The notes under the pieces were generated by a model. That model ran no database searches. It had not been told where the DNA came from and was given only the letters and a program-made list of their open reading frames with translations. The position numbers and the translations under genes were made by a program. Shown here in pieces: positions 1 through 10,954 of a DNA stretch of 64,000 nucleotides. The first letter of the stretch is position 1. Each line of letters begins with the position of its first letter. Location: contig NZ_SWAR01000017.1 of NCBI RefSeq assembly GCF_006386545.1, positions 45,128 to 109,127 on the forward strand, given 5' to 3'. This stretch comes from Methylibium rhizosphaerae. Its GTDB lineage: Bacteria > Pseudomonadota > Gammaproteobacteria > Burkholderiales > Burkholderiaceae_C.

Positions 1-939
1 ATGCCAAGTCCGCTTGTCAGCATCCACCTCACCTTTGCGCTTTGCGCCCTGTTGCTGGGCCCGTTCGCCTTGTGGGCACGCAAGGGTTCGCGCGGGCATC
101 GCGCCGCCGGTTATGCCTGGGTGACCCTGATGCTGGGCGCCGCCGTGTCGAGCCTCTTCCTGCGCAGCCACGACATGCCCAACATCGCCGGCTACACGCC
201 CATCCACCTCGTCACGCTCATCACCTTCGGTGGCGTGGGCGGCGGGCTCTGGTTCATCGTCGCGCGGGGCGATGCGGCGATGCACCGGCGCTTCATGCAA
301 GGCACCTACATCGGCGGCTGCATCGTCGCCGGCCTGTTCGCGCTGGCACCCAGGCGATACCTCGGCAACCTGCTGTGGAACGAGTGGCTCGGCGGGGCTG
401 CCGGGCTCGCCTCGCCGGCATCGATCCTCGCGCACACGCCAGGGTGGGTGTATGGCCTGCTGGCGGCGCTGCTGGCCTTGGGCGTGTCGCAGTGTTTTGC
501 CCGCGAAGCGTCGCTGCAGCGAGTGCTGACCCTGCCGCTCGGCATGACCGCGCTGGCGGTCTCCGGATTGGTGTCGGCCTTCGGCTCCGCCCCGGCCAGC
601 CTCTCCCTGTGGGTCATGGCCGCGGTGCTGGCGGCCGGCGCAGTGTCGGCGACGCCGTTGCCCGAGGGCACCCGGTACGACGCCGCAGAACGCCGCTTCA
701 CCCTGCCTGGCAGCCTGGTACCCCTGCTGCTCATCGCCGGCGTCTTTTCCGTCAAGTACGCGGTGGGCGTGACCCTTGCGCTGCAACCCGGGCTCGCGCA
801 CCAGCCCGGCTTTGCCGCTGCGGTGAGCGCGCTGTACGGCCTGTTCAGCGGCCTCTTCATCGGACGCGCCGCGCGCCTGTGGAAGCTGGCCCGCGCCACG
901 GCACCGAGGCAGCAGCCACAATCGGCCGCACCATGCTGA
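1..939 (+). CDS. DUF2306-type multi-pass membrane protein
   Basis: Predicted 312-residue inner-membrane protein with about eight hydrophobic segments. The N-terminal half (about residues 5-125) resembles DUF2306: a short TM hairpin, then a conserved H-R-x-x-M-Q-G region near residue 95 followed by a TM segment. The second half is further TM helices with no motif I recognise. The start is the ATG at base 1; the residues after it already look like a first TM segment, so this is plausibly the true start, but an upstream start outside the window cannot be excluded. Its last 7 bases overlap the start of the histidine kinase gene, so the membrane protein and the two-component pair are probably co-transcribed. 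It could feed a signal to the kinase; that is inference from position only. Confidence 0.75.
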   Translation: MPSPLVSIHLTFALCALLLGPFALWARKGSRGHRAAGYAWVTLMLGAAVSSLFLRSHDMPNIAGYTPIHLVTLITFGGVGGGLWFIVARGDAAMHRRFMQGTYIGGCIVAGLFALAPRRYLGNLLWNEWLGGAAGLASPASILAHTPGWVYGLLAALLALGVSQCFAREASLQRVLTLPLGMTALAVSGLVSAFGSAPASLSLWVMAAVLAAGAVSATPLPEGTRYDAAERRFTLPGSLVPLLLIAGVFSVKYAVGVTLALQPGLAHQPGFAAAVSALYGLFSGLFIGRAARLWKLARATAPRQQPQSAAPC

Positions 940-2063
940 GCTCACCCACGGCCCAGGTAGCCGCCGCCGACTTGACGCTGCGTGGCTACGCCCGGCGCGG
1001 CCTGCAGACCTTGCTGATCTGCATGGTGGTCGCTGCGGTGCTCACTGCCATGGACCACGGCAGGGTGCTCGAGAACGTCGTCTATTCCGGCAGCATCGGC
1101 ATGAGCTGCTGGCTGCTGATCGACGTGTGCCGCGCCGTGATCGCCCAGCTGGCGCGCAAGCGCTACCCGCAGACTCTGCTGGCCACCTATGGATGGCCGG
1201 GCTGGGTTCGCATGTCGCTCATCATCGTCGTCGGCGTTTCGCTGGGATTCGTGCTCGGCATGGGTCTGGCCGACTGGCTGCTCGGCAACCCCACGCCCAC
1301 ATTGCGCCTGTCGCGCTGGAGGGGCTACCTCTTCGGCCTCACCATCACGGTGGTCACCACGACGGTCAGCACCTATTTCTTCAAGACCCGCGAGACGCTG
1401 GCCGGGGCACGCGCCGAGGCCGAAGCGGCGCGCCGGGTGGCGGCGGAGCACCAGCTCAAGCTGCTCGAGTCACAGCTCGAGCCGCACATGCTGTTCAACA
1501 CCCTGGCCAACCTGCGAGCACTGATTGCGGTGGACCCGCCCCGGGCGCAGGCCATGCTCGACCGGCTCATTGCATTCCTGCGGGCCACGCTGAACGCCAG
1601 CCGCGTCGGCATGCACCCTCTCGCTGCCGAGTTCGAGCGGCTGTCCGACTACCTCGCACTCATGCAGGTGCGCATGGGCGAGCGCCTGCAGGTCGAACTC
1701 GAGCTGCCCGAGGCCCTGGCCAGTCGCCCGGTGCCTGCGCTGGTGCTGCAACCGCTGGTCGAGAACGCCATCAAGCATGGGCTCGAGCCTCATCGCGGCG
1801 GCGGCCGCGTCAGCGTGCGGGCTTCGATGCAAGCCGACGGCAGGCTGAGGCTGGCCGTGCACAACACCGGCGCCGCACTCCCGGAAGCACCGTTGCCCAT
1901 CGGCCAGGACGGCGCGGGCTTCGGCACCACGCAAGTTCACGAGCGCCTGGCCACGCTGTACGGCGACGCCGCGAGCTTCACGCTGGCGCCGGCACCCGAG
2001 GGAGGGACGCTGGCCGTCCTGCTGCTGCCCGAACGAACCGCACCGAAAGCCGCCACCGCATGA
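933..2063 (+). CDS. LytS/YehU-type sensor histidine kinase
   Basis: 376-residue membrane histidine kinase. The first 150 residues hold about four TM segments and no large extracellular domain. A short coiled linker rich in Ala, Glu and Arg follows (about 153-178). Next is the His_kinase (PF06580) motif E-P-H-x-L-F-N-T, with the phospho-accepting His at residue 185, then a GHKL ATPase domain with an N-box-like V-E-N-A-I-K-H-G near residue 280 and a glycine-rich G-x-G-F-G-T-T region near 330. This architecture pairs with LytTR regulators, and one follows directly, overlapping by 4 bases (ATGA). The ATG at 933 overlaps the end of the upstream gene; the reading frame stays open further upstream but that part is antisense-like and lacks family similarity. 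Confidence 0.92.
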   Translation: MLSSPTAQVAAADLTLRGYARRGLQTLLICMVVAAVLTAMDHGRVLENVVYSGSIGMSCWLLIDVCRAVIAQLARKRYPQTLLATYGWPGWVRMSLIIVVGVSLGFVLGMGLADWLLGNPTPTLRLSRWRGYLFGLTITVVTTTVSTYFFKTRETLAGARAEAEAARRVAAEHQLKLLESQLEPHMLFNTLANLRALIAVDPPRAQAMLDRLIAFLRATLNASRVGMHPLAAEFERLSDYLALMQVRMGERLQVELELPEALASRPVPALVLQPLVENAIKHGLEPHRGGGRVSVRASMQADGRLRLAVHNTGAALPEAPLPIGQDGAGFGTTQVHERLATLYGDAASFTLAPAPEGGTLAVLLLPERTAPKAATA

Positions 2064-2881
2064 GCCAGATCGCTTCGCCCACCGCACTGATCGCCGAAGA
2101 CGAAACCCTGCTGGCGCAGGCCTTGCGCACCGAACTCGCGGCCCGGTGGCCGCAGCTGCAGATCGTGGCGATGGCCGAAGACGGCGAAGCCGCCGTCGAC
2201 CATGCGTTGAAGCAGCAGCCCGACGTCCTGTTCCTCGACATCCGCATGCCGGGCATGAGCGGGCTCGAGGCGGCACAGGCGGTGGTCGAGGACTGGCCCG
2301 ACGGCGTGCCGCTGCCGCTGATCGTGTTCGTGACCGCCTATGACCAGTACGCCTTGCAGGCCTTCGAGCGTGCGGCGGTCGACTACGTGCTCAAGCCGGT
2401 GCAGGGCGAGCGGCTCGCGTTGACCTGCTCCAGGCTGCAGACTCTCTTGCGCCAGCGCGCGGCCGGCGGCGACGCTCCGGCCCTCGGCGCTGCGGTCGAC
2501 CAGCTGCGGGCCCTGCTGGGTGCCGGCGGTCTTGCCGGTCCCCGTTCTGCCACCGCGCCGCTTTCGGTCATCCAGGCGGGCGTCGGCAACACGCTGCACA
2601 TGGTGCCGGTGGACGAGGTGCTGTACTTCGAGGCCGCCGACAAGTACGTGCGGGTCATCACGGCCACGCACGAGCACCTCATCCGCGTCCCTTTGCGCGA
2701 ACTGCTGCCGCAGTTGCCGCCGGGGCGCTTCTGGCAGATCCACCGAGGCACCGTCGTGCGCAGCGACGCGATCGACACGGTGACGCGCGACGAAGCGGGC
2801 AAGCTGCATCTCACCCTGCGCAGCCGGCCGGAGAGGCTGGTCGTGAGCCGCATGTACGCCCACCTGTTCCGCGCCATGTAG
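2060..2881 (+). CDS. LytTR-family response regulator
   Basis: 273-residue two-component response regulator. The receiver domain occupies about residues 8-125: acidic pair E13-D14, phospho-acceptor Asp60 in L-D-I-R-M-P, and the conserved Thr and Lys at V-T-A-Y and L-K-P. An Ala-rich linker leads to a C-terminal LytTR DNA-binding domain (about 165-273) with the typical Y-F-E-A-A-D-K-Y-V and the H-R-G-T-V-V-R segment. The ATG overlaps the kinase stop codon, implying translational coupling and a cognate pair. Targets cannot be read from the sequence; LytTR proteins commonly control envelope or metabolite-uptake genes. The next gene is a porin, but a 322-base gap separates them. Confidence 0.93.
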   Translation: MSQIASPTALIAEDETLLAQALRTELAARWPQLQIVAMAEDGEAAVDHALKQQPDVLFLDIRMPGMSGLEAAQAVVEDWPDGVPLPLIVFVTAYDQYALQAFERAAVDYVLKPVQGERLALTCSRLQTLLRQRAAGGDAPALGAAVDQLRALLGAGGLAGPRSATAPLSVIQAGVGNTLHMVPVDEVLYFEAADKYVRVITATHEHLIRVPLRELLPQLPPGRFWQIHRGTVVRSDAIDTVTRDEAGKLHLTLRSRPERLVVSRMYAHLFRAM

Positions 2882-3203
2882 TGCGCTGTAGTGACGGCGC
2901 CACAGAGTTAATCTTTCATCAAGCTTTTGTACACCTGACGTAGACCGCGGTGATCGGTGCTCCGGGCTGAGGCCACGCCGAGCCCGCGCCTGCCCTCCTC
3001 CATTCCTCCTCTGAAAAGCGGCATCACCTGGAAGGGTCGGACAGCGCTGCACGGGTTCAATACTCCAGCGCGCCGGCCCTGAATACCAGTATTAACACTC
3101 GCTTTATTTCGTTAAACAACGCTTAAAGAATTCGCGCCGGGGGATGGTGCTGCCCCGGCACCATGCCTCCTGCGTATCGCGATCAAACGTCTAGGAGACA
3201 ACC
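2882..3203. promoter_or_regulatory. intergenic region upstream of porin with AATACCAGTATT palindrome
   Basis: No gene is apparent here. The stretch from about 3070 to 3135 is clearly AT-richer than its surroundings and probably carries the porin promoter. At 3082-3093 lies AATACCAGTATT, arms AATAC/GTATT around a 2-base centre. Its core TACCAGTAT (3084-3092) recurs exactly at 14564-14572 upstream of the chitinase gene. No confident -35/-10 pair was identified. A good ribosome-binding site (AGGAG at about 3193) precedes the porin ATG. Confidence 0.45.
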
Positions 3204-4427
3204 ATGACACAGAGAAATGCTCGCACCCTGCCGAAAGCGCTGAAGCTGGCTGGCCTCGCCCTCGCCGCATCCGCCGTCTGCGCCCCCGCCTTTGCCGTCG
3301 ATTGGGGCGGCTACTTCCGCACCGGCCCGGGCGGCAGCAAGAAGGACGCGCAGCGCGCCTGCTACGGCCTGCCCGGCGAAGGCATGAAGTACCGCCTGGG
3401 CAACGAGTGCGACTTCTACGGCGAGTTCCTGCTCAGCCAGGGCTTCGAGAAGGACGGCGTCAACTACAAGGCGCACCTGATGACCAACCTGTACGAGGGC
3501 AACACCGACGGTGACACCTCCAAGGTGGGCATCAACCAGATGTACGTCGAAGGCAAGGGCTTCGACATTGCCCCGGGCGCCAACTTCTGGATCGGCAAGC
3601 GTTTCTACGGCCGTGCGGACGTGCACATCGTGGACACCTTCTTCACCAACATGAGCGGCACCGGTGCCGGCATGAACGAAGTGGACGTCGGCGTGGGCAA
3701 GTTCGCCCTGGCCTACTTCCATACCGACGCCGCCAACGAACGACAGGTCTCCGGCAACCGCATCAACGCCGAGCTGTACGACATCGCGGTCAACCCCGGC
3801 GGCAAGCTGCGCCTGATCGGCACCTACACCGACGGCAACTTCAGCGACGACCCCCGCACCGCAGTGGTGGACGAGGGCAAGGACGGCTTCGGCTTCACCG
3901 TGCAGCACAACCAGGAGATTTCAGCGCTGGGCGGCAGCAACACGCTGTGGGTGCAGCTGGCACAGGGCTCGGCCGGCCTCAACGGCAACTTCGCCAACCT
4001 GAGCGCCCCGTCGGGCAACAAGAGCTGGCGCGTGGTCGACGGGCTCACCTGGCAGCTGGGCGCCTTCGGCGGCCAGGCCATGGTGATGCTCCAGCAGGAC
4101 AAGGTCGATGGTGGCGGCGACACCGACTCCATCTCGGTGGGCGGTCGCGCCTCGTATGCCTTCACCAAGCACTTCAAGCTGGTGGCCGAGGCCGGCTACT
4201 CGCAGCGCAAGCCCGATGGCGGGGCCACCCAGAAGCTGACCAAGTTCACCCTGGCGCCCACGCTGTCCACCGGCCCGGGCTTCTGGAACCGCCCCGAGCT
4301 GCGCCTGTACGTCACCACCGCCAAGTGGAATGACGCCGCCGCACCGTTCATGGGCCTGCCGGCCCCTGCCTTCAACGGCAAGACCAAGGGCACCAGCTAC
4401 GGTGCCCAGGTCGAGATCTGGTTCTGA
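3204..4427 (+). CDS. LamB/maltoporin-type carbohydrate outer-membrane porin
   Basis: 407-residue outer-membrane protein with a signal peptide of about 32 residues (cleavage after the A-F-A motif). The mature protein begins with V-D-W-G-G-Y-F-R-T and includes K-Y-R-L-G-N-E-C-D and two early cysteines, all hallmarks of the LamB (PF02264) family of 18-stranded trimeric sugar porins. It ends with an aromatic C-terminus (W-F), as expected for beta-barrel insertion. The length matches the family (about 400-430). It should allow passive uptake of oligosaccharides. The neighbouring genes include no sugar permease, so the substrate is unknown; the shared upstream motif with the chitinase gene makes chito-oligosaccharides a candidate. 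A strong AGGAG site precedes the ATG, and two stem-loops follow the gene. Confidence 0.88.
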   Translation: MTQRNARTLPKALKLAGLALAASAVCAPAFAVDWGGYFRTGPGGSKKDAQRACYGLPGEGMKYRLGNECDFYGEFLLSQGFEKDGVNYKAHLMTNLYEGNTDGDTSKVGINQMYVEGKGFDIAPGANFWIGKRFYGRADVHIVDTFFTNMSGTGAGMNEVDVGVGKFALAYFHTDAANERQVSGNRINAELYDIAVNPGGKLRLIGTYTDGNFSDDPRTAVVDEGKDGFGFTVQHNQEISALGGSNTLWVQLAQGSAGLNGNFANLSAPSGNKSWRVVDGLTWQLGAFGGQAMVMLQQDKVDGGGDTDSISVGGRASYAFTKHFKLVAEAGYSQRKPDGGATQKLTKFTLAPTLSTGPGFWNRPELRLYVTTAKWNDAAAPFMGLPAPAFNGKTKGTSYGAQVEIWF

Positions 4428-4442
4428 TCTCGGCCTGATGCC

Positions 4443-4465
4443 GGGGAGCCCGCCCAGGGCTCCCC
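4443..4465 (+). terminator. perfect 9-bp stem-loop after porin gene
   Basis: GGGGAGCCC at 4443-4451 pairs with GGGCTCCCC at 4457-4465 around a 5-base loop, starting 15 bases past the porin stop. No T-tract follows, so it may protect the mRNA 3' end or act together with the second hairpin downstream. Confidence 0.5.
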
Positions 4466-4515
4466 GCCCAAGGAGCAACTCACTCCAAGAGAGCAACCCT
4501 TATCGACAGGGGTTC

Positions 4516-4550
4516 GGGCCGGGGCCATCGCCCCAGGCCCGTTTTTTCTT
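4516..4550 (+). terminator. Rho-independent terminator of the porin gene
   Basis: GGGCCGGGGC (4516-4525), a 4-base loop, then GCCCC-A-GGCCC (4530-4540) form a 10-bp stem with a one-base bulge, followed by six T at 4542-4547. This is a canonical intrinsic terminator on the plus strand. Confidence 0.8.
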
Positions 4551-4630
4551 GGGGCTGCCTGACAGCGCATGGCCGAGCGGGAGATGGAGCGCCTGCGCCA
4601 GTACCGCTGAACCGCGACGCGCAACGCAAA

Positions 4631-4666
4631 ACGCCTGCAGGCGATGACCTGCAGGCGTCTTTCTTT
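4631..4666. terminator. bidirectional terminator between convergent genes
   Basis: ACGCCTGCAGG (4631-4641) pairs perfectly with CCTGCAGGCGT (4648-4658) around a 6-base loop. T-rich CTTTCTTT follows on the plus strand, and GTTTTGCG follows on the minus strand. It lies between the end of the porin unit and the end of the minus-strand PXPV gene and probably serves the latter. Confidence 0.65.
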
Positions 4667-4692
4667 CGAGACCTCGGAAGACCGACGACCGA

Positions 4693-5085
4693 TCAATCGT
4701 CCCAGTCGCCACCGCGATGGTGCCGCCTGTCATGCCTGTGCCAACGGTCGTGGCGCCAGTGGCGGCGATGACGCGGATGGTCGTCGTAGTAGTAGGCAGG
4801 CGGCCCGTAGTAGTACACGGGGCGCGGCTGCACATACACGGGGCGTGGGACATACACCACCGGGGGTGGTGCGTAGACCACCGGAGGCGGCGCCACGTAC
4901 ACCGGTTGCGGATAGGCCACCACGCGCGGCGCGTTCGAGAACGACGCGCCGACGCCCACGGGGTAGCCGGGCGCCTGGACGTCCACCGACCAGTACACGT
5001 CGCGGCCGGCATGGGCAGCACCGGCCGCCAGCGCGCCCAGCGCCGCCAGCGAGCCGAGCACGAAGGTCTTGAGGAATCGGATCAT
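4693..5085 (-). CDS. secreted PXPV-repeat protein
   Basis: 130-residue protein of unknown function. The N-terminus (M-I-R-F-L-K-T-F-V, then an Ala/Leu stretch ending A-H-A near residue 24) is a signal peptide. The middle (about 50-100) is low-complexity, with repeated Pro-x-Pro-Val-Tyr-Val units matching the PXPV repeat family (PF12778). The C-terminus is rich in Tyr, His and Arg (H-R-R-H-W-R-H-D-R type runs), so it is strongly basic and might bind metal or envelope polymers. The ATG at 5083-5085 has an AAGGAG site 6 bases upstream; a much longer open frame continues upstream through glnS antisense but is not credible. It is divergent from glnS. Confidence 0.8.
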   Translation of the reverse strand: MIRFLKTFVLGSLAALGALAAGAAHAGRDVYWSVDVQAPGYPVGVGASFSNAPRVVAYPQPVYVAPPPVVYAPPPVVYVPRPVYVQPRPVYYYGPPAYYYDDHPRHRRHWRHDRWHRHDRRHHRGGDWDD

Positions 5086-5271
5086 GTTGGCTCCTTTCGA
5101 GGCGCGCGAGACGGTCGAGAGGGTAGAGAGGGTCGAGCGCACCTGCGGTTGTCCCTCTTGAACGGGCGTCCCAGCCATCGGTTCACAAGCGAATGGTGAA
5201 AAGACGTAAACGAGAGGGGCCGTCGATAGAATCGTCCGATCGTTTCCACCCTCATTCCCAGGCGCATCTCG

Positions 5272-7338
<2,067 letters not shown>

Positions 7339-8250
7339 CGCAAGGCCGGTGCGAGGGCGCACCGGCCGCGTCGAAGCAACTTGCCGCGGTGTGCTCCAGC
7401 ATCGCCGGCACGACCACCTCCCATACTGCCGGCGGCGGCATTTCGTGCCCCACGCCGGGCAGCGGCAAGAGCCGCGCTCCATGGATCTCGCGAGCCAGCG
7501 CTTGGGCATGCCCATAGGGGAACAACGGGTCCTCCGTGCCATGCAGCACCAGTGTCGGCATGCGCAACTCCTGCAGCCGAGGCCGCACCGGCTCGCCTTC
7601 GCCGCCGAGGATCCAGTGGTTGGTCATGCTGGCTTCGATGTTGCGCGTGCGGTCGACCACCCGGCCCACCAGCTCCCGCATGCGCGCTTCGTCCACGCCT
7701 CGTCCGCCGGCAAACGGCCCAAGGCTCGCCACGATATGGGCCACGGCGGCTTCGCGATCGCGCCAGTCGGGCTTGGGCGCCGCCTCGCCGAACGAAGCCT
7801 CCAGCGCGGGCGACATCGGCGGCAGGTCGGACTCTCCAGGCCCGCCAGGGCTGGTGGAGAGCAGCGTCAACGAAGCCACACGCTCCGGGTGGTCCAGCGC
7901 GATGCGCATGGCAATGCCGCCCCCCATCGAGATCCCTGCCACATGCGCACGCGGCACCTCCAGGGCATCGAGAAGGGCCACCGCATCGGCCACGAGATCG
8001 GCCAGCGTGTAGGTGGGCGCACCGGGCGCATCGTGCGTCGAGCGCCCGGTGTCGCGATGGTCGTAGCGGATCACCCGGCGACCCCCGGCGGCAAGCCGAT
8101 CGCAGAATCCGTCTTCCCACCAGTCCATCGACGAGGCGGCACCGCCGATCAGCAGCAGCGCCGGGTCGGCGGGGCTGCCGAAGACCTGCGCGCACAGCTG
8201 GATGCCGTTGACGCGGAAGATCCGCTCCGGCTGCACCGCCAAGCCGGTCT

Positions 8251-9165
8251 TCACTGCTGCGCTCCGCCCTCGAACATCTTTTTCACACGCTCCTGGATCT
8301 GCGCGGGCGTGAGGTCTTCCTTGTGCGTCGAGATGAACCAGTTGTGGCCGAACGGGTCGGTGATGCAGCCGGAACGATCGCCCCAGAACTGGTCGCCCAC
8401 CGGCATGAGCACCTTGGCGCCTGAGGCCACTGCGGCGTTGAACACCTTGTCGGCATCGGGCACGTAGAGGATGGCCGTGGTGGCGGAGCCGCCGATGGTC
8501 AGCGGGCTCAGCGAGCCGTGCTCGGGCCGTTCCTCGGTCAGCATGAACAGCGCCGGCCCGACCTTGAGCTCGGAGTGCATCACGAGGCCGTCGGGCGCGT
8601 CCATGCGCGTCACCAGCTCGGCGCCGAAGATGCGCTGGTAGTAGGCGATCGCGTCATTGGCGCCCTTCACCACGATGTAGGGCGTGGCGCCGGTGGAGGG
8701 CGGCACCGGGTTCACCGGGGCGCTGCCGCTCTTGCGGGCGTCGTCGAGTTTCTTCGCTTCGGCCAGCAGGCGCTCTTCCTGCGCACGCAGCTCGGGCGTG
8801 AACTCGGCGCCGAAGTCGTCGGCCTCGAAGATCTGGCGGATCTCGAGCACGGACTCCTCACCGGTCGGGTTCGGGCACTTCCTGGCCCATTCCACCGCCT
8901 CGTTCAGGTCCTTGCATTGCCAGATCCAGTAGCCGGCGACCAGCTCCTTCGTTTCGGCGAACGGGCCGTCCACCACCTTGCGGTCCTTGCCGGAGAACAC
9001 GACCCGTGCGCCCTTGCGGCTCGGCTGCAGGCCTTCACCGGCCAGCATGACGCCCGCCTTGACCAGCTGTTCGTTGTAGTCGCCCATCTCCTTGAGCAGC
9101 TGCTCGGTGGGCATCACGCCCGCTTCGGTGTTCTTGTCTGCCTTGACGATGACCATGAATCGCAT
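8251..9165 (-). CDS. fusion of YCII/DGPF-domain and PhnB-type VOC-domain protein
   Basis: 304-residue two-domain protein. Residues 1-115 are a YCII-related domain of the DGPF type (M-R-F-M-V-I-V-K start, V-D-G-P-F-A-E-T-K-E near 65, then W-A-x-x-C-P). Residues about 155-290 are a VOC/glyoxalase-fold domain of the PhnB-like kind (P-Y-I-V-V-K-G-A-x-x-A-I-x-Y-Y, then D-P-F-G-H-N-W near 275). Both domain types are usually separate genes near ECF sigma factors; here they are fused by a Glu/Lys-rich linker. No sigma factor lies next to it. A GGAGA site precedes the ATG. Function is unknown. Confidence 0.85.
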   Translation of the reverse strand: MRFMVIVKADKNTEAGVMPTEQLLKEMGDYNEQLVKAGVMLAGEGLQPSRKGARVVFSGKDRKVVDGPFAETKELVAGYWIWQCKDLNEAVEWARKCPNPTGEESVLEIRQIFEADDFGAEFTPELRAQEERLLAEAKKLDDARKSGSAPVNPVPPSTGATPYIVVKGANDAIAYYQRIFGAELVTRMDAPDGLVMHSELKVGPALFMLTEERPEHGSLSPLTIGGSATTAILYVPDADKVFNAAVASGAKVLMPVGDQFWGDRSGCITDPFGHNWFISTHKEDLTPAQIQERVKKMFEGGAQQ

Positions 9166-9412
9166 GACGTCTCTCCTGTCGGGTGAATTGATGAGTGCGG
9201 TGGTGTTGTGTCTTCAGAGCTCCGCAAACCGGCCGCTCTGATCACACGACGGCTCAGGCCGGCGCGGATCGACAACACTGCGCGCCTTTTGTGTAACAGC
9301 GTGCGATGGCAGGGACTGTCTGCGGGTTTTCCACGAAGGCGGCACCACGCTGTCGAAGCGGCGTCGCGCCGTTCGTCATCACCACATCATCCCAACCGTG
9401 TACACGATCGCC

Positions 9413-10951
9413 ATGAACAGCTCAACACTCCAGCAAAGCGCCCCATCGCGCCCCAAGGCGGGCCGCCGCGAATGGATCGGCATGGCGGTCATCGCATTGC
9501 CCTGCCTCGTCTATGCGATGGACCTCACCGTGCTCAACCTCGCGCTGCCGGCCATCAGCGCGGAGCTCAAGCCGAGCAGTTCGCAGTTGCTGTGGATCGT
9601 CGACATCTACGGCTTCCTGGTGGCCGGCTTCCTCATCACGATGGGCACGCTGGGCGACCGCATCGGCCGGCGCAAGCTGCTGCTGATCGGCGCGGCTGCC
9701 TTCGCGGCGGCCTCGGCCATCGCCGCCCTGTCGCGCAGCGCCGAGATGCTGATCGCCATGCGCGCGCTGCTGGGCATCGCGGGCGCCACGCTGGCCCCGT
9801 CCACCATGTCCCTCATCCGCAACATGTTCCATGACGAACACGAGCGGCAATTCGCCATCGGCATCTGGATCGCCAGCTTCTCGCTCGGCGGCGCCATCGG
9901 TCCGCTGGTGGGCGGCGTGCTGCTGCAGTTCTTCCCATGGGGATCGGTGTTCCTCGTCGCGGTGCCGGTGATGGTGCTGCTCCTGCTGGTGGGGCCTGCG
10001 CTGCTGCCCGAGTACCGCGACCCGAACGCCGGGCGGATCGACCTGGTGAGCGTGGCGCAATCGCTCGTGGCCGTGCTGCTGGCGATCTACGGCCTCAAGC
10101 AGGTTGCCGAACACGGCTTCAACTGGGGCCGCGCCGCCATGGCGCTGGCCGGCCTGGCGGTGGGCGCTGCCTTCGTGCGGCGGCAGGGCCGGCTCGAATA
10201 CCCGCTGCTGGATCTGAAGCTGTTCGGCCAGCCGGCCTTCTGCGCAGCCATCGCGGCCTATGCGCTGTCGTGCCTGGCGATGTTCGGCATCTACATCTTC
10301 ATCACGCAGTACCTGCAACTGGTGCTCGGCCTGTCGCCTCTGCACGCCGGCTTCGCCACCCTGCCCTGGGCGATTTCCTTCGTGGTGGGCTCGCTGGTCG
10401 CGCCGCAACTGGCACGGCGCTGGTCGCGGCTGGCCATCGTGGTGTGGGGCCTGGTGGCGGCAGCCGCCGGCATGGGCCTGCTGGCGCTGGTGGGGAACGG
10501 CGGCTCCGGCCTTGCGCTGCTGGTGGCCGGCACGGTGATCATGAGCCTGGGCATGGCGCCGGTGTTCACCATCGGCAACGAGATGATCATCACCGCCGCG
10601 CCGCCCGAGCGGGCAGGCGCCGCCTCCGCCGTATCCGAGACCAGCTCCGAGTTCAGCGGTGCGCTGGGCATTGCCCTGTTCGGCAGTGCCGGCACGGCGC
10701 TGTACCGGGGCACGCTGGCCACCACCATGCCGGCAGGCGTGCCGCCCGGTGCGAGCGAGGCCGCCCTGGCCACGCTCGGCGGTGCGGTGTCGGCCTCGGA
10801 GTCGATGACCGGGCCGGTGGGCGATGCACTGCTCGGCGCTTCGCGCATGGCCTTCGTCGATGCGCTGCAGCTCACCGCCGTGATGGGCGCGCTGACCATG
10901 ATCGCGGCCTGCGTGGTCTCCGGCCGCATCCTGCGCAAGGCCGCAGGCTGA
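9413..10951 (+). CDS. MFS drug efflux transporter, DHA2 family (SmvA-like)
   Basis: 512-residue inner-membrane proton antiporter with 14 predicted TM segments. It shows the DHA2 motif with Asp in A-M-D-L-T-V-L-N-L-A-L-P in TM1, motif A G-D-R-I-G-R-R-K near residue 83, and a motif-C-like Gly-rich stretch in TM5 (G-G-A-I-G-P-L-V-G-G). The M-D-L-T-V-L-N-L start resembles SmvA, an exporter of methyl viologen and quaternary ammonium compounds. The first ATG (9413) was chosen; a GTG five codons upstream is possible. The gene stands alone on this strand, divergent from the YCII-PhnB operon, with no adjacent regulator gene. Confidence 0.88.
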   Translation: MNSSTLQQSAPSRPKAGRREWIGMAVIALPCLVYAMDLTVLNLALPAISAELKPSSSQLLWIVDIYGFLVAGFLITMGTLGDRIGRRKLLLIGAAAFAAASAIAALSRSAEMLIAMRALLGIAGATLAPSTMSLIRNMFHDEHERQFAIGIWIASFSLGGAIGPLVGGVLLQFFPWGSVFLVAVPVMVLLLLVGPALLPEYRDPNAGRIDLVSVAQSLVAVLLAIYGLKQVAEHGFNWGRAAMALAGLAVGAAFVRRQGRLEYPLLDLKLFGQPAFCAAIAAYALSCLAMFGIYIFITQYLQLVLGLSPLHAGFATLPWAISFVVGSLVAPQLARRWSRLAIVVWGLVAAAAGMGLLALVGNGGSGLALLVAGTVIMSLGMAPVFTIGNEMIITAAPPERAGAASAVSETSSEFSGALGIALFGSAGTALYRGTLATTMPAGVPPGASEAALATLGGAVSASESMTGPVGDALLGASRMAFVDALQLTAVMGALTMIAACVVSGRILRKAAG

Positions 10952-10954
10952 GGC

